Made by a program: the position numbers and the translations under genes. A stretch of DNA of 6,263 nt from Rhodospirillales bacterium (GTDB lineage: Bacteria; Pseudomonadota; Alphaproteobacteria; Reyranellales; Reyranellaceae), in NCBI GenBank assembly GCA_013205335.1, contig JABMNB010000148.1:1-6263 (forward strand), given 5' to 3'. Below are positions 6,123 through 6,263 of the stretch, piece after piece; position 1 is the stretch's first letter, and every line of letters begins with the position of its first letter. The notes under the pieces are model-generated. The model did no database searches. It saw nothing but the letters and a program-made list of their open reading frames with translations, and was not told the origin of the DNA.

Positions 6123-6263
6123 GTGACGGCCAAGCAGAAGATCGACGACCTCAACTTCACGCCGCCGGCGGCGATCACCGATCTCGCCGCAAAAGTGAAA
6201 GACTTCGTCAAAGAGAAGATCATCCCCTACGAGACCGATCCACGCTGGACGTCTCACGGGCCG
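6123..6263 (+). CDS. Acyl-CoA dehydrogenase, N-terminal fragment (runs off window)
   Basis: An open frame from a GTG at 6123 to the window end, 47 codons, with GGGAG at 6112-6116 six bases upstream. The visible residues, around LAAKVKDFVKEKIIPYE and DPRW, form an amphipathic helix followed by IIPYE. This is typical of the N-terminal helical domain of acyl-CoA dehydrogenases, FAD enzymes that make the alpha-beta double bond in acyl-CoA. The catalytic base and FAD-binding regions lie outside the window, so substrate class cannot be judged. The upstream ATG at 6088 is out of frame. The gene diverges from comM across 149 bp. Confidence 0.7.
   Translation, partial: MTAKQKIDDLNFTPPAAITDLAAKVKDFVKEKIIPYETDPRWTSHGP

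Noticed and set aside
1..6263. Absence of a perfect GCGGCCGC site in the window
   Set aside because: I found several 7-of-8 near matches and no exact site, but fewer than one is expected by chance in this length at this GC, so it says nothing about avoidance.

Overview
The window is GC-rich chromosomal DNA in which two unrelated metabolic genes and a comM gene surround a compact Type II restriction-modification cassette. The flanks are about 70% GC or more by row (one row I counted, 4741-4800, is 73%). Rows inside the cassette are near 50% (4141-4200 is 52%). Codon use and the mix of an alkyl-DHAP-synthase-like FAD oxidase, ComM/YifB and an acyl-CoA dehydrogenase suggest a GC-rich proteobacterium, probably an alphaproteobacterium. 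I cannot name the genus.

Layout, left to right. 1-1281 (+): the 3' part of an FAD-linked oxidase of the alkyldihydroxyacetonephosphate synthase type. 1289-1500 (-): an orphaned copy of the last 67 codons of comM, starting 7 bp after the oxidase stop codon. 1612-2766 (-): a restriction endonuclease clearly related to NotI. 2769-4040 (-): a complete DNA cytosine-C5 methyltransferase. 4037-4231 (-): a 64-residue ribbon-helix-helix protein. 4289-4318: a perfect 30-bp palindrome, the likely operator. 4336-5973 (-): intact comM. 5974-6122: a divergent intergenic region. 6123-6263 (+): the N-terminus of an acyl-CoA dehydrogenase.

The three cassette genes read in the same direction as regulator, methyltransferase, endonuclease. 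They have a 4-bp overlap and a 2-bp gap, so they look like one translationally coupled operon. The order makes the protective methylase before the nuclease, and the RHH protein plus palindrome suggest autoregulation.

The main structural point is that the cassette lies between two direct copies of the comM 3' end, about 82% identical in DNA and 59/67 identical in protein. The intact gene uses the copy at 4336, while the copy next to the oxidase is cut off from any comM body. The simplest reading is that the cassette entered at the end of comM together with a replacement comM tail from a related lineage, leaving comM intact and the displaced tail as a scar. No integrase, transposase or tRNA gene is visible, so the entry mechanism is inferred.
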